From Polyodon spathula (taxonomy: Eukaryota; Chordata; Actinopteri; Acipenseriformes; Polyodontidae), in contig NC_054553.1 of NCBI RefSeq assembly GCF_017654505.1, positions 10,338,058-10,402,057 on the forward strand: a DNA stretch of 64,000 bases, given 5' to 3'. Under the pieces are notes generated by a model. It was not told where the DNA came from. It worked only from the letters and a program-made list of their open reading frames with translations, and ran no database searches. The stretch's first letter is position 1. Each line of letters starts with the position of its first letter. Both the position numbers and the translations under genes were made by a program. This document shows, in pieces, positions 1 through 11,870 of this stretch.

Positions 1-25
1 ATAGTAATAGACAGATAAAAGGCTC

Positions 26-600
26 TGTGGCAGGAAATGGCGGTACGGTGACATCAGGCCAGAAGGAGGAACAGAAAACAAACCACTGCAGGTATGGTGC
101 AATGGCGCTTGTGTCGTTTTATTTTAATACAAAAAATAAAGTATTTAAACTAAACAAACACTGCTCACAGTGCACAGAAAAGAAAACGGTGAACAAAAAT
201 AATCACGAACACAAAAACAAAATAATAAACTCCAGGTCAGGCTGGGCAATCACCTTCAGTGACCCTTGAAGTTTCTTCTAGTTTTACTTTTAAATCACCT
301 CTCTATCCTTGCTTGCTCTCGTATTCTCCTCTGTACACCCACCCTGAGTGCAGAGAGCTGCAGGCTTTTATTTATTATGTCCGAGGGGTTAAACTATCAA
401 TTCTCTCATTACCCATCGGCCACGTTCTGCACGAACAACTGGCAGAGGATGGGCTGCCAATCACACATCTAAATAAAAACAAAACAATAACAAATACAAT
501 AAATAAATCATAATACATCAATACAACATAACACAGGGGTGGAGGGGGAGACCCTGTTCTAAATATAAACAAACTGAACAGGACTACTCGCCCTGTCACA
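26..600 (-). mobile_element. putative 3' LTR of a Gypsy-like, non-autonomous element
   Basis: On the minus strand this begins TGTGACAGGG and ends TGCCACA, a TG...CA LTR with a short inverted terminus. Just before its start (plus 601-614) is a purine run, AAGGGGGAGATA, as expected for a polypurine tract. An AATAAA on the minus strand lies near 118-123. The last bases (plus 26-80) recur at 2314-2369 with about 75-80% identity, as two related LTR ends would. Confidence 0.65.
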
Positions 601-962
601 TATCTCCCCCTTGTGCAATGCACACATGGCCCCAACGGCCACCTCCCCCCTCAGTCTCAAAGTCCTGGAAGAGGGGTCTGGAATAATCCATGGGGGTGGC
701 CAAGGTCGGAGGTCCTCCTACCCCCATGTCTTCTTGGATGGAAGCTCCCTCTTCTGGGGCTCCCACCACACACTGTCCGGCAGCGAAAATGCTGTGGTGG
801 GAGCGGGTCTCCTGACCTCCCCATCCCCTTCTCTGTGGCCAGCAGCTCCCCTTTGTGGGGCTCTGGCCACTCAATTTCTTGCCGCAAAAGTGCGGCTGGG
901 GGAGCTGGTCTCCTGACCTCCACCACCCCCGCCAAACCCATCCTTAGGTGATGCAGATGTGG

Positions 963-1106
963 CATCCTTGAGCAGTGTGAGGCAGGCATCCTTGGGCAGT
1001 ATGAGACAGGCATCCTTGGGCGGTGTGAGGCAGGTGTCCTTGGGAGGTGCGAGTCAGGTATCCTTTGGCAATGCAAGGCAGGAATCCTTGGGCGGTGCGA
1101 GGCAGG
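963..1106. repeat. 24-bp minisatellite, six units
   Basis: Six head-to-tail units of the type atccttgggcggtgtgaggc plus four bases, with a few substitutions each. On the minus strand they encode an 8-residue period (PASHRPRM-like). Confidence 0.9.
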
Positions 1107-1559
1107 CATCCGGCTGCAGCGGACCTTCGGGAGGCGACGGCATGAGGAGAGCCAGGACTAGCTGTGATGCTGGGGTTGGCCCTCTTCGCAGCCACTGCGG
1201 CTGGGCGGTTTTCCCCCATGCTCCCCTTGGCAACCTATGCAAGGGCTGCTGAGGCCCAGCAGCCTCTTGTCCTGGTCCGTCCTGTTGTGAAGGGAAAGGC
1301 AGCACCTGTTCCTCTCCCTTGGGTGGTGGTGGTGGAGACAGACGCAGCTCCTGCTACTCTGCTCCTGGTGAAGGAGGCAGGGGATCCTCCCCTTCTGGCG
1401 GCGAAGGCGACAGGGGTTCCTCCCCTTCTGGCTGCAGTGGGGGAACCAGCAGGTATTCTCCCTCTGCTAGTGGAGGTGGGAGGGAAAAGCAATCCTCCCA
1501 CTGTGGTGGAGATGGGACCAGCAATCATTCTTCCTTTGCTGGCGGGTACCTGGGCTGTG

Positions 1560-1900
1560 GACATTCGGCCTTCCACCTCTTGGGCTGTGGACTCACCGAC
1601 TGTCCCTTCTTGGTCTGTGGACGCACCGACTCCCCCCTCTTGGACTGTGGACACACCGACTCCCCACTTTTGGGCTGTGGACGCACCGACTCCCCCCTCT
1701 TGGGCTGTCGATGCACAGACTCCTGCTTCTTGGGCTGTAGACGCACCGACGCCCCCCTCTTGGGCTGTGGAAGTTCGGGCTCCACCCACTCAGGCACAGG
1801 AAGATCGGGCTCCTCCCACTCAGGCGCAGGACTTTCGGGCTCCTCCCACTCAGGCACAGGACGTTTGGGCTCCTCTGACTCAGGCACAGGACGTCCACGA
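1560..1900. repeat. two adjacent 30-bp minisatellites
   Basis: Units of 30 bp based on gggctgtggacgcaccgact run from about 1560 to 1780. They are followed without a gap by a second 30-bp family based on gctcctcccactcaggcaca, about 1781-1900. Both have a 10-residue coding period on the minus strand. Confidence 0.85.
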
Positions 1901-2313
1901 TCTGGGTCATCCTCTCCAAGGTATCCATCAGCCCTGGAAACCCTCTGGTGATGGCCTTCCGCTGGACTTCTGGCTTCAGCTGGATGAATTCCAGGAGGAT
2001 ATCCAGGTGGCTGTTCCCCAGCAGATGTCTCCCCTCTGTTTGTAGCCACAGGGGGGTACTGGTGTCCCTCAGCCAGCTCTCATACCTTTCCATTCCTTTT
2101 TGGAGAGGTGACCATTCCTTTCCCCGCAAGACACCTTCTCCCTTGTAGTGCCTCACTGTGGTACCGGCACAACCCACTTTCCTCCATCCTCTTCTTCCTC
2201 ACTCCAAAAAAATATAATAACAAAAAAAATGAAAAAAATTGCAGCACCTCTTCTGCAATGCCTCTTCTAGCCTGCGTCCAGGAGGTGCTGGTGATCCCAC
2301 CGTAGACACCACG

Positions 2314-2370
2314 TGTGACAGAAAATGGCGTTGCGATGACGTTAGACCAGAAGCAGGAATTGAAAACAGA
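2314..2370 (-). mobile_element. remnant 5' LTR end of the same element
   Basis: Starting tgtgacagaaaatggcg, it matches plus 26-80 over about 56 bases and then diverges. It sits at the expected 5' side of the minus-strand element. The rest of this LTR is either deleted or belongs to a different subfamily. Confidence 0.5.
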
Positions 2371-4360
2371 AATACACTGAATATGCACAAACCCAGGGCT
2401 ACAGAAATACAGTTTCTCAATGCGTGGGATTCGATTCTGTCATGTTAGCCAATAGCAATACAGTAGACGTTGGAAAGCATGATGTAAGCTAAGGTAAAAT
2501 CCTTTTTTTTTTTTTACTTTTACAAAATTACGGGTAGGCTTAGCCTCCGTAGCCTCTTATGACGAGCCGCCACTGCACAGAAATCATCATCACTCAGATA
2601 TCAGAAGTGATAAAATCAGTGATGATTTGTACATGACTAATACACTATCAATTGTTTTCAGGGTAAATCTTCTTTGTTCAGCTTTGGCAGAGGCATTTAA
2701 CAATGCTTTAGTATTTTGTGTTTCAAACTGTTATAGTTAGAGGCCTACCCATTTCGCAACCGTGAAAAACATGACACGGACTGTGAAATTCATTCTGCAC
2801 CGTCAAAATCTGGTCTGTTTTGTATACTTTTATCCTGCACTAAAATCCTTGTTTCAATTTACAATAGAAAGCTCATCATGAACTGGACAGGATTTATTGA
2901 TTGACACATGACAACAACAAATAATTGGGTTCTACTCACTGATTGGTAGACACAGGCATCCGGGGGTAGGTTTAGTATGACTGAAGGATCTCAACTGGTA
3001 GTACCGTCAGGCGAGTCAAATTTTTAAATGAATTTCCAAAATAAATAAAAATTTGCTACAATCATTACTGCAGTGGATCATGTAAAATAATTTGGAAGCC
3101 AAATAAATACCAAGTGAGTAGAAAAATACATAAAAAGCACAGCAGGACAAAAAAATAAATATGTAAATATATAAATATATATTTTTAGCCTCTGGATATA
3201 TTGTTCAGCGACAGACCCATCTCTAGCTCGGCACGGCACTGTGTGTCAATTCCAACAAACTCCGTGGATGTAAAGAGAGCTGGGTCTAAATATGTATAGG
3301 TATTTACACCGCAGAGTCAGAGAATGAAGCCTTTCAGAAGAGTTTTTGAGTTACTGTTGTATACAGTGACATTTAGAACTGGAACAGTTTTTTTTTTTTT
3401 TTTTAAATAATAACAATAACAGAAATGCAACAATCATAGATCGATTCTCTGGGTTTCAGTTTCATTTTCTTTTGTGTTTCTACTTTGTTAGTCACATAGT
3501 TGTATTAACTCCAGGGCTAATGTTTATATTCTGCAATTTTTAACTACATACTTTGTTACACCAAAGGGAAATGTAAGATTTAAATAGCTGAAACCGTGAA
3601 ATTTAAGATTTTAAATGTTATGACCGTGAAATTTACAAAAATGTACCGTGAATTTGGTTGTGCACTAGTTATGTTCATCTGAATGATGCACCCTTGTCAG
3701 AAGCTCAACTAAAACACTGTGTGCCAACTTATGCACCATTTTATTGTGTGCCATTCATTTTAGAAAATTTATTTTCCTGTTTATTAAATTGCTTAAAGTA
3801 ATTGTAGCTGACAAAATAGTTCCATAGCATTTATCCGCCATGCAGTTCCACTCGTTAGGTCTCAAATGGGTAGTTTTGAAATAAACATATGTTATAGTAC
3901 ACATGTATTTACACGCTATCTGGTACAATATTAGCTCAGAGAAATCTGTTTATAAGCCATGCTTTTAGACTGTCTTGCTCATCCTGGGCCACCCGAAGAG
4001 TGAAATTGTCTTCACCCCTTCATGGGCTTCTTTCCTGTCAATACCCAATCAGCTGTTTCAGCCAATAATAAGCTTTGACCCAGAAAACACTGCTGCTGAG
4101 GCTAAATGAAGTGAAAGTGCACAGAGAGCTTTCTTTATCCTAAAGTAGAACCAGATTTTTTTTTAATGAAAATGCATGTATGCTATAACATATGGTTCTT
4201 TCAAAACTGCACATTTGACCTATATAGATGTGATTGAAGTGCAATATTGCTGTAACTTATGGAATTATTTTGTTAGCTATAATTGCTTTAACAGTAGAAC
4301 CACCGTGGTTATTCTCATACCTAAAACCGCTGTCGGATTTCATATTCATCAAAAGGGAAA
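2371..4360. other. intergenic, no gene seen
   Basis: AT-rich, with no coding match. Motifs of the type accgtgaaatttaagatttt recur near 2758, 3592 and 3630, and a gtaggc/gcctac pair occurs near 2530 and 2740. This hints at a decayed DNA transposon, but I could not define ends. Confidence 0.4.
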
Positions 4361-4363
4361 ACA

Positions 4364-4860
4364 TAGGGGGCTCCTGAGTAACGCATCTTGTAAAGGTACT
4401 CCGCGTGGAGTGCAGGATGCGCCCTGTAGCCTGGACGTCACCAGTTCGAGTGCAGGCTATTCCATTGCCGACCATAGACAGGAGTTCCAAGAGGGTGGCG
4501 CACAATTAGCCGAGTGCCGCCCAGGGGGGAGGGTTTAGGTCAGCCAGGTTGTCCTCGGCTCACTGTGCACCAGCAACCCCTGTAGTCAGGTCAGGCACAT
4601 GCGGGCTTGCCTATAAGCTGCCCAGATCTGCGTTGTCCTCCGACAGAGTAGCTCCGATGTGGCTGCATTGTGAGGCTGCAGTGTGAAAAGAAGCGGTCGG
4701 CTGACATCACACGCTTCAGAGGACAGCATGTGTTCGTCATAGCCACTCCCGAGTCAGCGCAGGGGTGCTAGTGGTGAGCTTAAATAATAATTAGATAGTT
4801 TAAATTCAGAAAAAATAACAAAAAAGAATTGCAGACTACTAAATTAAAAAAGGGGGGGGG
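4364..4860 (+). mobile_element. tRNA-derived SINE (fish type)
   Basis: The head has a tRNA-like promoter: an A-box-like region near gagtaacgcatcttg and a B box, ccagttcgagtgcagg, at about 4441. It continues through the body typical of fish tRNA SINEs (ggcgcacaattagccgagtgccgcc, ctgcagtgtgaaaagaagcgg, cacacgcttcagaggacagc). It ends in an A-rich stretch and a G run near 4851. Point differences indicate an old copy. Confidence 0.85.
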
Positions 4861-5600
4861 GGGAGCATTATTTTTATTGTAGTCATAGTTTGTAGTTTAT
4901 TGTAGTCACCTTTAACATATTCTGCAGGCCAAAACACTGTGTAACATCAGCATGGTACACATCAGACTTATATAACCTAAAGCAAAGCTCCTTAATGAAA
5001 AGGGGTGTTCATTGGTTATTTTAACAGAAGAGGGCTCTTCCAGAACCTTTGAAATATGTACTGTAGCTTCTTGCCTTCACAACTATGCTTGAAAATTCTA
5101 ATATAAAGATAGAGATTTATTGATACACAGGTGGCATTTCTAAAACAGCAGCACTGGAATTAATCAAAGAAGAAGGACAGTGATTTTCTGCCATACAAAC
5201 AAAGATGTGAGTCAGCACAACTGATAAGTCATTTAATCTCTGAGGGAAGTATATCAGAGTATTCAAAATTTAGGGTTGAAATTTCAAAAACAAAGAAAAA
5301 TAATGCAAAATGCCTGGTATGGTTGTAGAACATTTGCCAGGGGAAAAAAAAAAAAAAAAAAAAAAAAAACATATTGGTATTTCAAGGGATTGTGATATAT
5401 GCCATGAATGAAAGAGAATAATGTATAGGTCAAAATAGATTATCTCACAATAATATCTCTTCAATTGATTTATGATGAGAATTTGGATTTAGTCTTGCTT
5501 GTATTACAATTGATTTGCAGCAAACTTAGCAAATTATAGCCTGAAGTCAAGTGAAACTCCAATTTAGAAATAAAACAGAAAGCTACAAGGAAACCACGTT
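4861..5600. other. intergenic with a 27-base poly(A) run
   Basis: No gene was seen. A long A tract lies at about 5343-5369, possibly a retroelement tail, though no body could be identified upstream. Confidence 0.5.
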
Positions 5601-5815
5601 GCCTCAGACATCAAACATAACCTCAAACTGTTCTTCCAATACCACAACAGCAAAAGAACAGTACATTACGAAGTCAAGAGCCTAAAGGACCACATGGGGA
5701 ATGTAGTGGATGATGATAAAGCTATAACAGATGTACTGAATGACTACTTTGCACAAGTTTTCACCAGTGATGATGTCTACAACATGCCCCTTGACAGACA
5801 GCCCTCAAACAATCA
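5600..5815 (+). pseudogene. CR1/L2-like LINE ORF2 fragment (upstream of RT)
   Basis: A plus-frame stretch reads YHNSKRTVHYEVKSLKDHMG, DDKAITDVLNDYFAQVFTS. This matches the segment between endonuclease and reverse transcriptase in CR1/L2-type LINEs. The copy is cut off here and resumes at about 6600 after a nested insertion. Confidence 0.75.
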
Positions 5816-5839
5816 ATGTCATATTTAATATAAATCAAA

Positions 5840-6331
5840 TATAAGTAAAAGGAGGATGAGGAGACTGTTCATGTCTTCCCTCCACTCTACATCCTCCTGT
5901 GCCTGCTTCTTCTCTTCCCTAGCCCCTCTGTGTTGAAACCAGCTACCGAAGAACATCATGACTGCTCTGTTTCCCACTGTCTTCCATCACCTCCTCAAGA
6001 CCCCCTGTTTAGACTGCACTTGTAGATCTCTTGATCTACCCCTCCTACTATGCATCGTATTCACCTGGCCCACGCACAACATTACTGGAACCTCAGCTGA
6101 TGCACTATCCTTGCACTATTGCACTACTAATAAAACATTGTAGATATAACTTTTTGTAATCTTAATTTGTTGCATCCTATTTCATATTTTATTTTAGTAG
6201 TATTATTTGCACTTACTTTAAACTATACTGTATTTAAATAGTAATTGTGCATTGTAACACTTGTAAGTCGCCTTGGATAAAGGCATCTGCCTGGTAAATA
6301 AATAAACACATAAATAACAACAACAACAACG

Positions 6332-6396
<65 letters not shown>
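5840..6396 (+). mobile_element. L2-like LINE 3' end with (TAA)n tail, nested in the CR1-like copy
   Basis: The classic fish L2-type tail gtaagtcgccttggataaag, then gcatctgcc, is at about 6264-6292. It is followed by taaataaataa, a (CAA) run and (TAA)n to 6396. The upstream part is a decayed C-terminal and 3' UTR portion. No RT is left. Confidence 0.65.
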
Positions 6397-6402
<6 letters not shown>

Positions 6403-6589
6403 GCTAGTCTGGATTGCATATATTCAAGAGTGTTCAAATAACTCATCTCCAAGCCAACGATCTTTGACAAATGAATCACGACAGATGACCCAGCTACCTG
6501 GTGGATAGCAAATGTGGTATACATATCTAAAAAACAGCAAACTACAAGTCTTCCACCTCAGCTCAGTAACAACCATTAATCATAAGAGG

Positions 6590-7480
6590 TCAAATAGAGG
6601 AGCATCGATTAAGTAACAGAATCTTACGAATTAGCCAAATTCCATTCAGAATAGGACAGTCCTGGCTGACAAACCTCTTAGACACATGTGAAGAAGTCAC
6701 TGCAAACAGATCAGATGGTATCATGTACTTGCACTTCCAAAAAGCCTTTGACAAAAGTGCAGCAAAAACTACTATTACTAAAGTTGAAATCAATGGAAAT
6801 ACAAGGAAGTATATGCACGTGGATACATACCTGTTTCAAACATAGCAAGCAGAGATAAGTCGCAAGAAACCATGAGTTGGGATTATATACTCAGTGGGGT
6901 GCCACAGGTATACGTGCCTTATCAGCACCAGTAACATGTGGCGTTCACGCTTCCAACCACCCAGGAAATCCAAAAGGATTTCGACCACATACCGAACTGG
7001 CCAGAAACCTGACAAATTCAAGTTGATGTCAACAAAGTAAAGTTTTACACGTCGTTCACAAACATGTAGGATACAAATTCCAAATGGGTGGTACAGAAGA
7101 GGCCCACCAAGAGAAAGACTTTGGTGTTGTAATACTGTCAGCAACTAGAAACACCAACACCAAGGAAGCAATTAAAAAGACCAACAGAATGTGTTGGTAT
7201 ATTGTCAGTAGTGTACAAATAAAAATAGGTTATACAATTATACAATTCTGTGTTCAGTTCTGGTCACCACATTACCAAAGGACATCTAGAAGAATTAAGG
7301 GGACTTGATTCTTAAAAGTAGTTGACAAAGTTAACCCTACCAAATTACAGCCCAGAAACCAGGACCAGACTATGCAATTGAAGATTGAGTGGAGATAGAC
7401 TTAGGATAGAGGATATGAGACACTTCTTTCAACAGACTAATGAGGTTATAGAAGTGGGTTACCTAGCCATTGTGCTGATG
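6590..7480 (+). pseudogene. CR1/L2-like LINE reverse transcriptase remnant
   Basis: Pieces in shifting plus frames include FRIGQSWLTNLLDTCEEVT, MYLHFQKAFDK, a SGVPQ-like WGATG stretch and, at 7084-7308, KDFGVVI, KKTNRM and VQFWSPHYQR. Many frameshifts and stops make it dead. It is probably the continuation of the 5600-5815 fragment. The RT active site YxDD was not found. Confidence 0.75.
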
Positions 7481-8028
7481 CTGAATAAAGTTGGAATCCA
7501 ACTTGAAATTGTTTGTATATGTTCTTAGGTTTTTAAATGAACAAACAAACAAAACAAACTGCAAAAGCTTTAAAGCTGGGAAACATGTATAATCCTAGCA
7601 GCAAGTGATGTTTGCAGTGCAATGTTTGGGGACAGTGTTAGTCAGCCGCTGAATTTGTGTCAGAATTTATTCTCGCTCAGCTAATCTCTTGGTTGCAGTC
7701 CAGTTTTTTGCAGTACATTCAGATGAAGCAACAGATATATCTAAAGAGGCCTAGTTGATTATTCGCATTCTGTACGGTCACAGAATGAAGTGGGGACCGT
7801 GCCTGGGAATCTGCATTGATGGAGGGAGGCCTTGATACTGGAGGGAGGAAGGCTTGAAAACCAAAGAGCTGGACATTGCTCCAGATGAATTGTGACTCAC
7901 TGTAAAATAAATTGCAAAGCCTTGCATCTTGAAACATGGACCAGGAACTTAGTGATAGCCTCAGCACAGCTGTTTTTCAGATTTAAAAGAAAATGAAAGA
8001 AAACTTATTTGGATGCATTTGATCTAAA

Positions 8029-8087
<59 letters not shown>

Positions 8088-8540
8088 GTTTCCAGTTCAT
8101 GAAACCTTTTTTCAACTGTTTCAGTGAGAGTTAGCATTTTAAAAGTCCTGTTTAAATTGAGCACTATTGATTGTCAAGATGTTTGATGTTAAAATGCAAT
8201 CTGGGATTTATTTTAAATAATAATGCCATGTGTTTACTTTAAGACTTGAATATCATTCTTAAACCTCAAACAGACCATGTAATACTCTTTATAATGAGTT
8301 TGAGACCTCCTAAATATGCATGCTATTCTGCATAATGAGGGGAAGATTTGACAGGGGGAAAAAAAAACTGCAAAAGAGAAACTGAAAAAGTTAGAAAGAA
8401 AAATGTAAACAGTGGGGGCTCTTAAAGTCTGAATCTTTTATAATTCCAAAAGTAATTAGAAGTGTCTGTGATATGGCTCTATTTGAGGAAACCAGTAGGT
8501 TTCTTTCAGTGAATTAAAACCTTAAGCTGGAAAAGAAAAA
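7481..8540. other. no gene; (TTA)n microsatellite
   Basis: Unrecognised AT-rich DNA. A (TTA)n run spans about 8030-8086. Confidence 0.6.
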
Positions 8541-8544
8541 CAAA

Positions 8545-8625
8545 ACTCAACCCAGTATGCATTAATTTAGAAAGAAGAACCTTGTGATCCACATGTTCAA
8601 AGGCTTTACTGAGATCAATAATACA
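8545..8625 (-). pseudogene. short LINE RT fragment
   Basis: The minus strand reads IDLSKAFEHVDHKVLLSKLM, the DLSKAFD.VDH block of LINE reverse transcriptases. No flanking RT motifs remain, so this is a short orphan fragment of a different LINE from the CR1-like copies nearby. Confidence 0.65.
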
Positions 8626-9640
8626 TTCACAGATAGTTTATTTATTATATACAGATCATATTTAATCAGGATGCACACTGAGATGAATCGTGTTACCTAA
8701 AATTGGAAACCAGGGGGAAGCATTTAATGAATATCCTGATAAAATATGTATACAAGCAGGTGTATACAATTAAGAATGTCTCTTTAACATTTACTAATAT
8801 TTCAAATGGTAAACCAGTGACATATTTTTAAAGCATGTTATTGGTCTTAGATATTGGTTGGGTTTATTTACTTCATAAAAAGCCTGAGGTAATTAAACAG
8901 CAGCTGTTTTTTTAAAAATTTTGTATTTGTGATGAGTTATTTTTCCTTTCTTTGTCACCTATTAATGGACTGTTTATATGTTGTGTCTGGCAGTAGCAGC
9001 TGGGAGAGGTGGGGACAAGGCTGCTGTAGGTTCACGGACAGCTGGTACCCCTAGTTCAGACATTCTGACCAAATAAAAGAAGGGGGGATTTTGGTAACAT
9101 TTTAAGTTGTAAACTTGCACCAAATTAAATACATGTTTTCCTTCCATTTGGTAGGATAGCAACATTTTTTTTTTTTTTTTTTTGGCAAATGCGATTAGAA
9201 TGCTAATTCCCATCATTTATAAATCCAAGGGCCTATTTAAAAGTTTTTTCCCTTTTTTTGTAAAATATCTTATGATAGGTGTACTAAGATGGGCCAGTCA
9301 CAGCACAAACATACCGCAATTTGCACTTGAGTTACGACACTTTGCAAAGTAAACATTTGTCGTATGCACTAAAAGAAAATATATGAACAGCCGCAATATA
9401 CTCATTTAAAAATGTGTTGTCTTAATATCTTCTTAGCGAGATTGCTAGCATTAGACATTGCGAGAGTCGTGCAACATTATTCAAGTAAATAGCAGGAATT
9501 GAGTTGTGGTTTGCTGAAACGGAGGATGCCCAAAGGATAACGTCTATACATGCAAGGGTGCAAGAATCAAAACAACATTGCTTATGTTAACTGTAAACGT
9601 CATCTGTGCAATGCATTCTGTTCTGTCTTCATTTTAGCTA
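8626..9640. other. no gene seen
   Basis: Unrecognised AT-rich DNA. The stretch from about 9285 (gtactaagatgggccagtc onward) may be one end of a Harbinger-like element, but this is weak. Confidence 0.3.
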
Positions 9641-9651
9641 TTTTAATACTG

Positions 9652-9653
<2 letters not shown>

Positions 9654-9731
<78 letters not shown>
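9654..9731. repeat. (TA)n microsatellite
   Basis: An uninterrupted run of TA dinucleotides of about 78 bp. Confidence 0.98.
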
Positions 9732-9734
<3 letters not shown>

Positions 9735-9844
9735 AGTGAAAGGCAGTTTGATCTAATCAGATTCTATAGTAGAGCCCCCAAAAAGCTTTTCATAATCGCA
9801 AAACCAGACATGAGGTGTGGGGTTTAAAAACAATACAATAAAAT

Positions 9845-9965
9845 CGCACACACATACATTTATAGTGCTCAATGCATTTTAAATGTAAATGAGTGGCTGA
9901 AATAACACTAATGTGTTTTGGATAGGCTGCACAGTATATAATGTAAAAATATAAGGTGCAACACT
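9845..9965 (+). repeat. dispersed repeat, copy 1 (second copy 43862-43975)
   Basis: The blocks ctcaatgcatttaaatgtaa-like, ctgaaataacactaatgtg and ggctgcacagtatataatgt also occur in the same order at 43880-43965. The family is not recognised; it may be a Harbinger-like MITE. Confidence 0.6.
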
Positions 9966-10176
9966 TTAGTACATCTATTCTCTATGGTATAAGTGATTGT
10001 CCAAAAGATGGTACAGTTGTCAAAAACATCTGTATTTAAGAAATAAATCCACTGCCTATACCAGCTATGCTATGGGGGTTATACTGAGTGTTTACAGTCC
10101 CAAACAAAAAGGTTGAACAAATGATAATCACAATACAGTAATCCAATGGTGTACGGAAAAGTGCTCCATGTGAAGA

Positions 10177-10580
10177 GTGCTATGCAGGGTAGTGGTGATC
10201 TTGGTGACGAGTGCTGTGCAGGGTAGTGGTGCTCTTGGTGACGAGTGCTGTGCAGGGTAGTGGTGCTCTTGGTGACGAGTGCTGTGCAGGGTAGTGGTGC
10301 TCTTGGTGACGAGTGCTGTGCAGGGTAGTGGTGCTCTTGGTGACGAGTGCTGTGCAGGGTAGTGGTGCTCTTGGTGACGAGTGCTGTGCAGGGTAGTGGT
10401 GCTCTTGGTGACGAGTGCTATGCAGGTTAGTGGTGCTCTTGGTGACGAGTGCTATGCAGGGTAGTGGTGCTCTTGGTGACGAGTGGTGTGCAGGGTAGTG
10501 GTGCTCTTGGTGACGAGTGCTGTGCAGGGTAGTGGTGCTCTTGGTGATGAGTGCTGTGCAGGTGGTAGTGGTGCGCAGCT
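10177..10580. repeat. 34-bp minisatellite, about 12 units
   Basis: Units of cagggtagtggtgctcttgg plus tgacgagtgctgtg repeat head to tail with very few differences, mostly single-base. A minus-strand open frame through it (His/Thr-rich) is a by-product of the repeat. Confidence 0.97.
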
Positions 10581-10599
10581 GAAGAGTGTTGTGAAGTTG

Positions 10600-11510
10600 T
10601 AATGGTGCTCCGGGATTGTTGTGCTGGATCTGTGGCTGCAGTTCGCAAGTTGCTACTCATCTGCAACAACAAACAAAACAAAAGCACAGTGCTCCGGTGC
10701 ATGGGTGTTTCAGCGTGGCGCCGTGCTCTATCCAACTGCTGCATGCAACATAGCTGTTCACAATACAGTTGTTTAGCAGTCGTACAGCTATAGCCTTTTC
10801 CCAAGGTGGCCGACTTCCAGTTCCGTCCTACCATCGTCGGCCCATCACTGACCATACCACTGACCTTACTTAGCACCCTTCCTGGCCAGCAGGTAGATTT
10901 GAAGCTCGGTTTCCTTCCCTCACATTCACATATGGTAACAGTAATTTCATAAATTAAATACCACTTAAAAGTGATATCATTATTCATTATAGGAAATAGC
11001 CCAGGTGTTGTTCTCTTCCACTGACAAGGGATTGGTTACTTGTAATGAGATCAGCCAGTACATTTTGACCCTGCTACTTTTGAAATCTGCAATGTTACCT
11101 GCGGGTTGGATTTCGTAAAATCCACCCAGAAAACAAGTCAGTCCTATTATACACAAGTACTTTGATTTTAATTATTTTGTTTGTGGGTCTGATATGGGAA
11201 AAGAGAACACCAAACACAATTTCAGTTTAGGTAAAAATAAGCATGTTCCACATTATGAAGGCTAAATGATTATAATAGCTCTGTAACATATTTAGAAAGA
11301 TTACAGCCTTCAAAGCAGGTTTCAATGAGAAGGAAACTTAACGGCTTGACTCCCCTGTAGGAATTTCAGTTTGTGGCACGATGGAAAACAGCATGGCCAT
11401 TGCCAGCGCCTACAGGCATGCATTCCTATTCAGAGATAGTCAAGTTGATCTACTGCCTAACATGTGTTCTATACATAAAGCATTACATGTATGACTTATT
11501 TATTATGGTG
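10600..11510. other. no gene seen
   Basis: Unrecognised sequence flanking the minisatellite. The minus-strand open frame that crosses from the repeat into 10987 has no recognisable domain. Confidence 0.4.
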
Positions 11511-11511
11511 T

Positions 11512-11515
<4 letters not shown>

Positions 11516-11574
<59 letters not shown>

Positions 11575-11578
11575 TGTG
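11516..11578. repeat. (TG)n microsatellite
   Basis: A nearly pure TG run. Confidence 0.97.
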
Positions 11579-11788
11579 ATATACATGAGGAATTAATTCT
11601 ATTTAACCTTTCGCCCTTTTTTCACTTTCATTCTTGGAAAAAAATATAAAGCAAAGAGGAAAATAAAAAATAAATGTGTGTTTCTCCTTGTTACTAGTGG
11701 TAGCTTGTCACCTGTGTATCAAAGATGGCTGATAGTGCCACATCAACAGAAACAAAATGGACACTGACTGCAGATGTTAAAGGTCACT

Positions 11789-11870
<82 letters not shown>
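11789..11870. repeat. compound (TA)n(TG)n microsatellite
   Basis: A short TA run passes directly into a long TG run. Confidence 0.97.

Larger units (their letters stand above)
601..2313 (-). mobile_element. internal region of the LTR-like element; coding-period tandem repeats, no pol
   Basis: This 1.7 kb is GC-rich, unlike the rest of the window. On the minus strand an open frame (about 2177-1593) reads RYESWLRDTSTPLWLQ, LDILLEFIQLKPEVQRK and then 10-residue repeats. Another minus-strand open stretch (1109-657) has 8-residue repeats. No reverse transcriptase, protease or integrase motif was seen. A TGGTGTCTACGGTGGGA segment at 2296-2312 (minus strand), two bases inside the LTR end, resembles a primer binding site. 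I do not recognise the protein; a gag-like role is only a guess. Open frames occur on both strands because the repeats are multiples of three. Confidence 0.5.

Noticed and set aside
1164..2177. Long overlapping open frames on both strands that look like host proline-rich proteins
   Set aside because: They arise from minisatellites with periods divisible by three inside an LTR-type element; no host domain or splice structure supports a gene.
9550..9827. Open frames made of alternating Tyr-Ile or Cys-Val at this and other dinucleotide runs
   Set aside because: Pure products of (TA)n and (TG)n microsatellites.
10177..10580. CRISPR-like array
   Set aside because: Units are head to tail with no unique spacers, and the DNA is vertebrate.
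10427..10987. 186-residue minus-strand frame rich in His and Thr
   Set aside because: Most of it is the 34-bp minisatellite read through; the rest has no recognisable domain.
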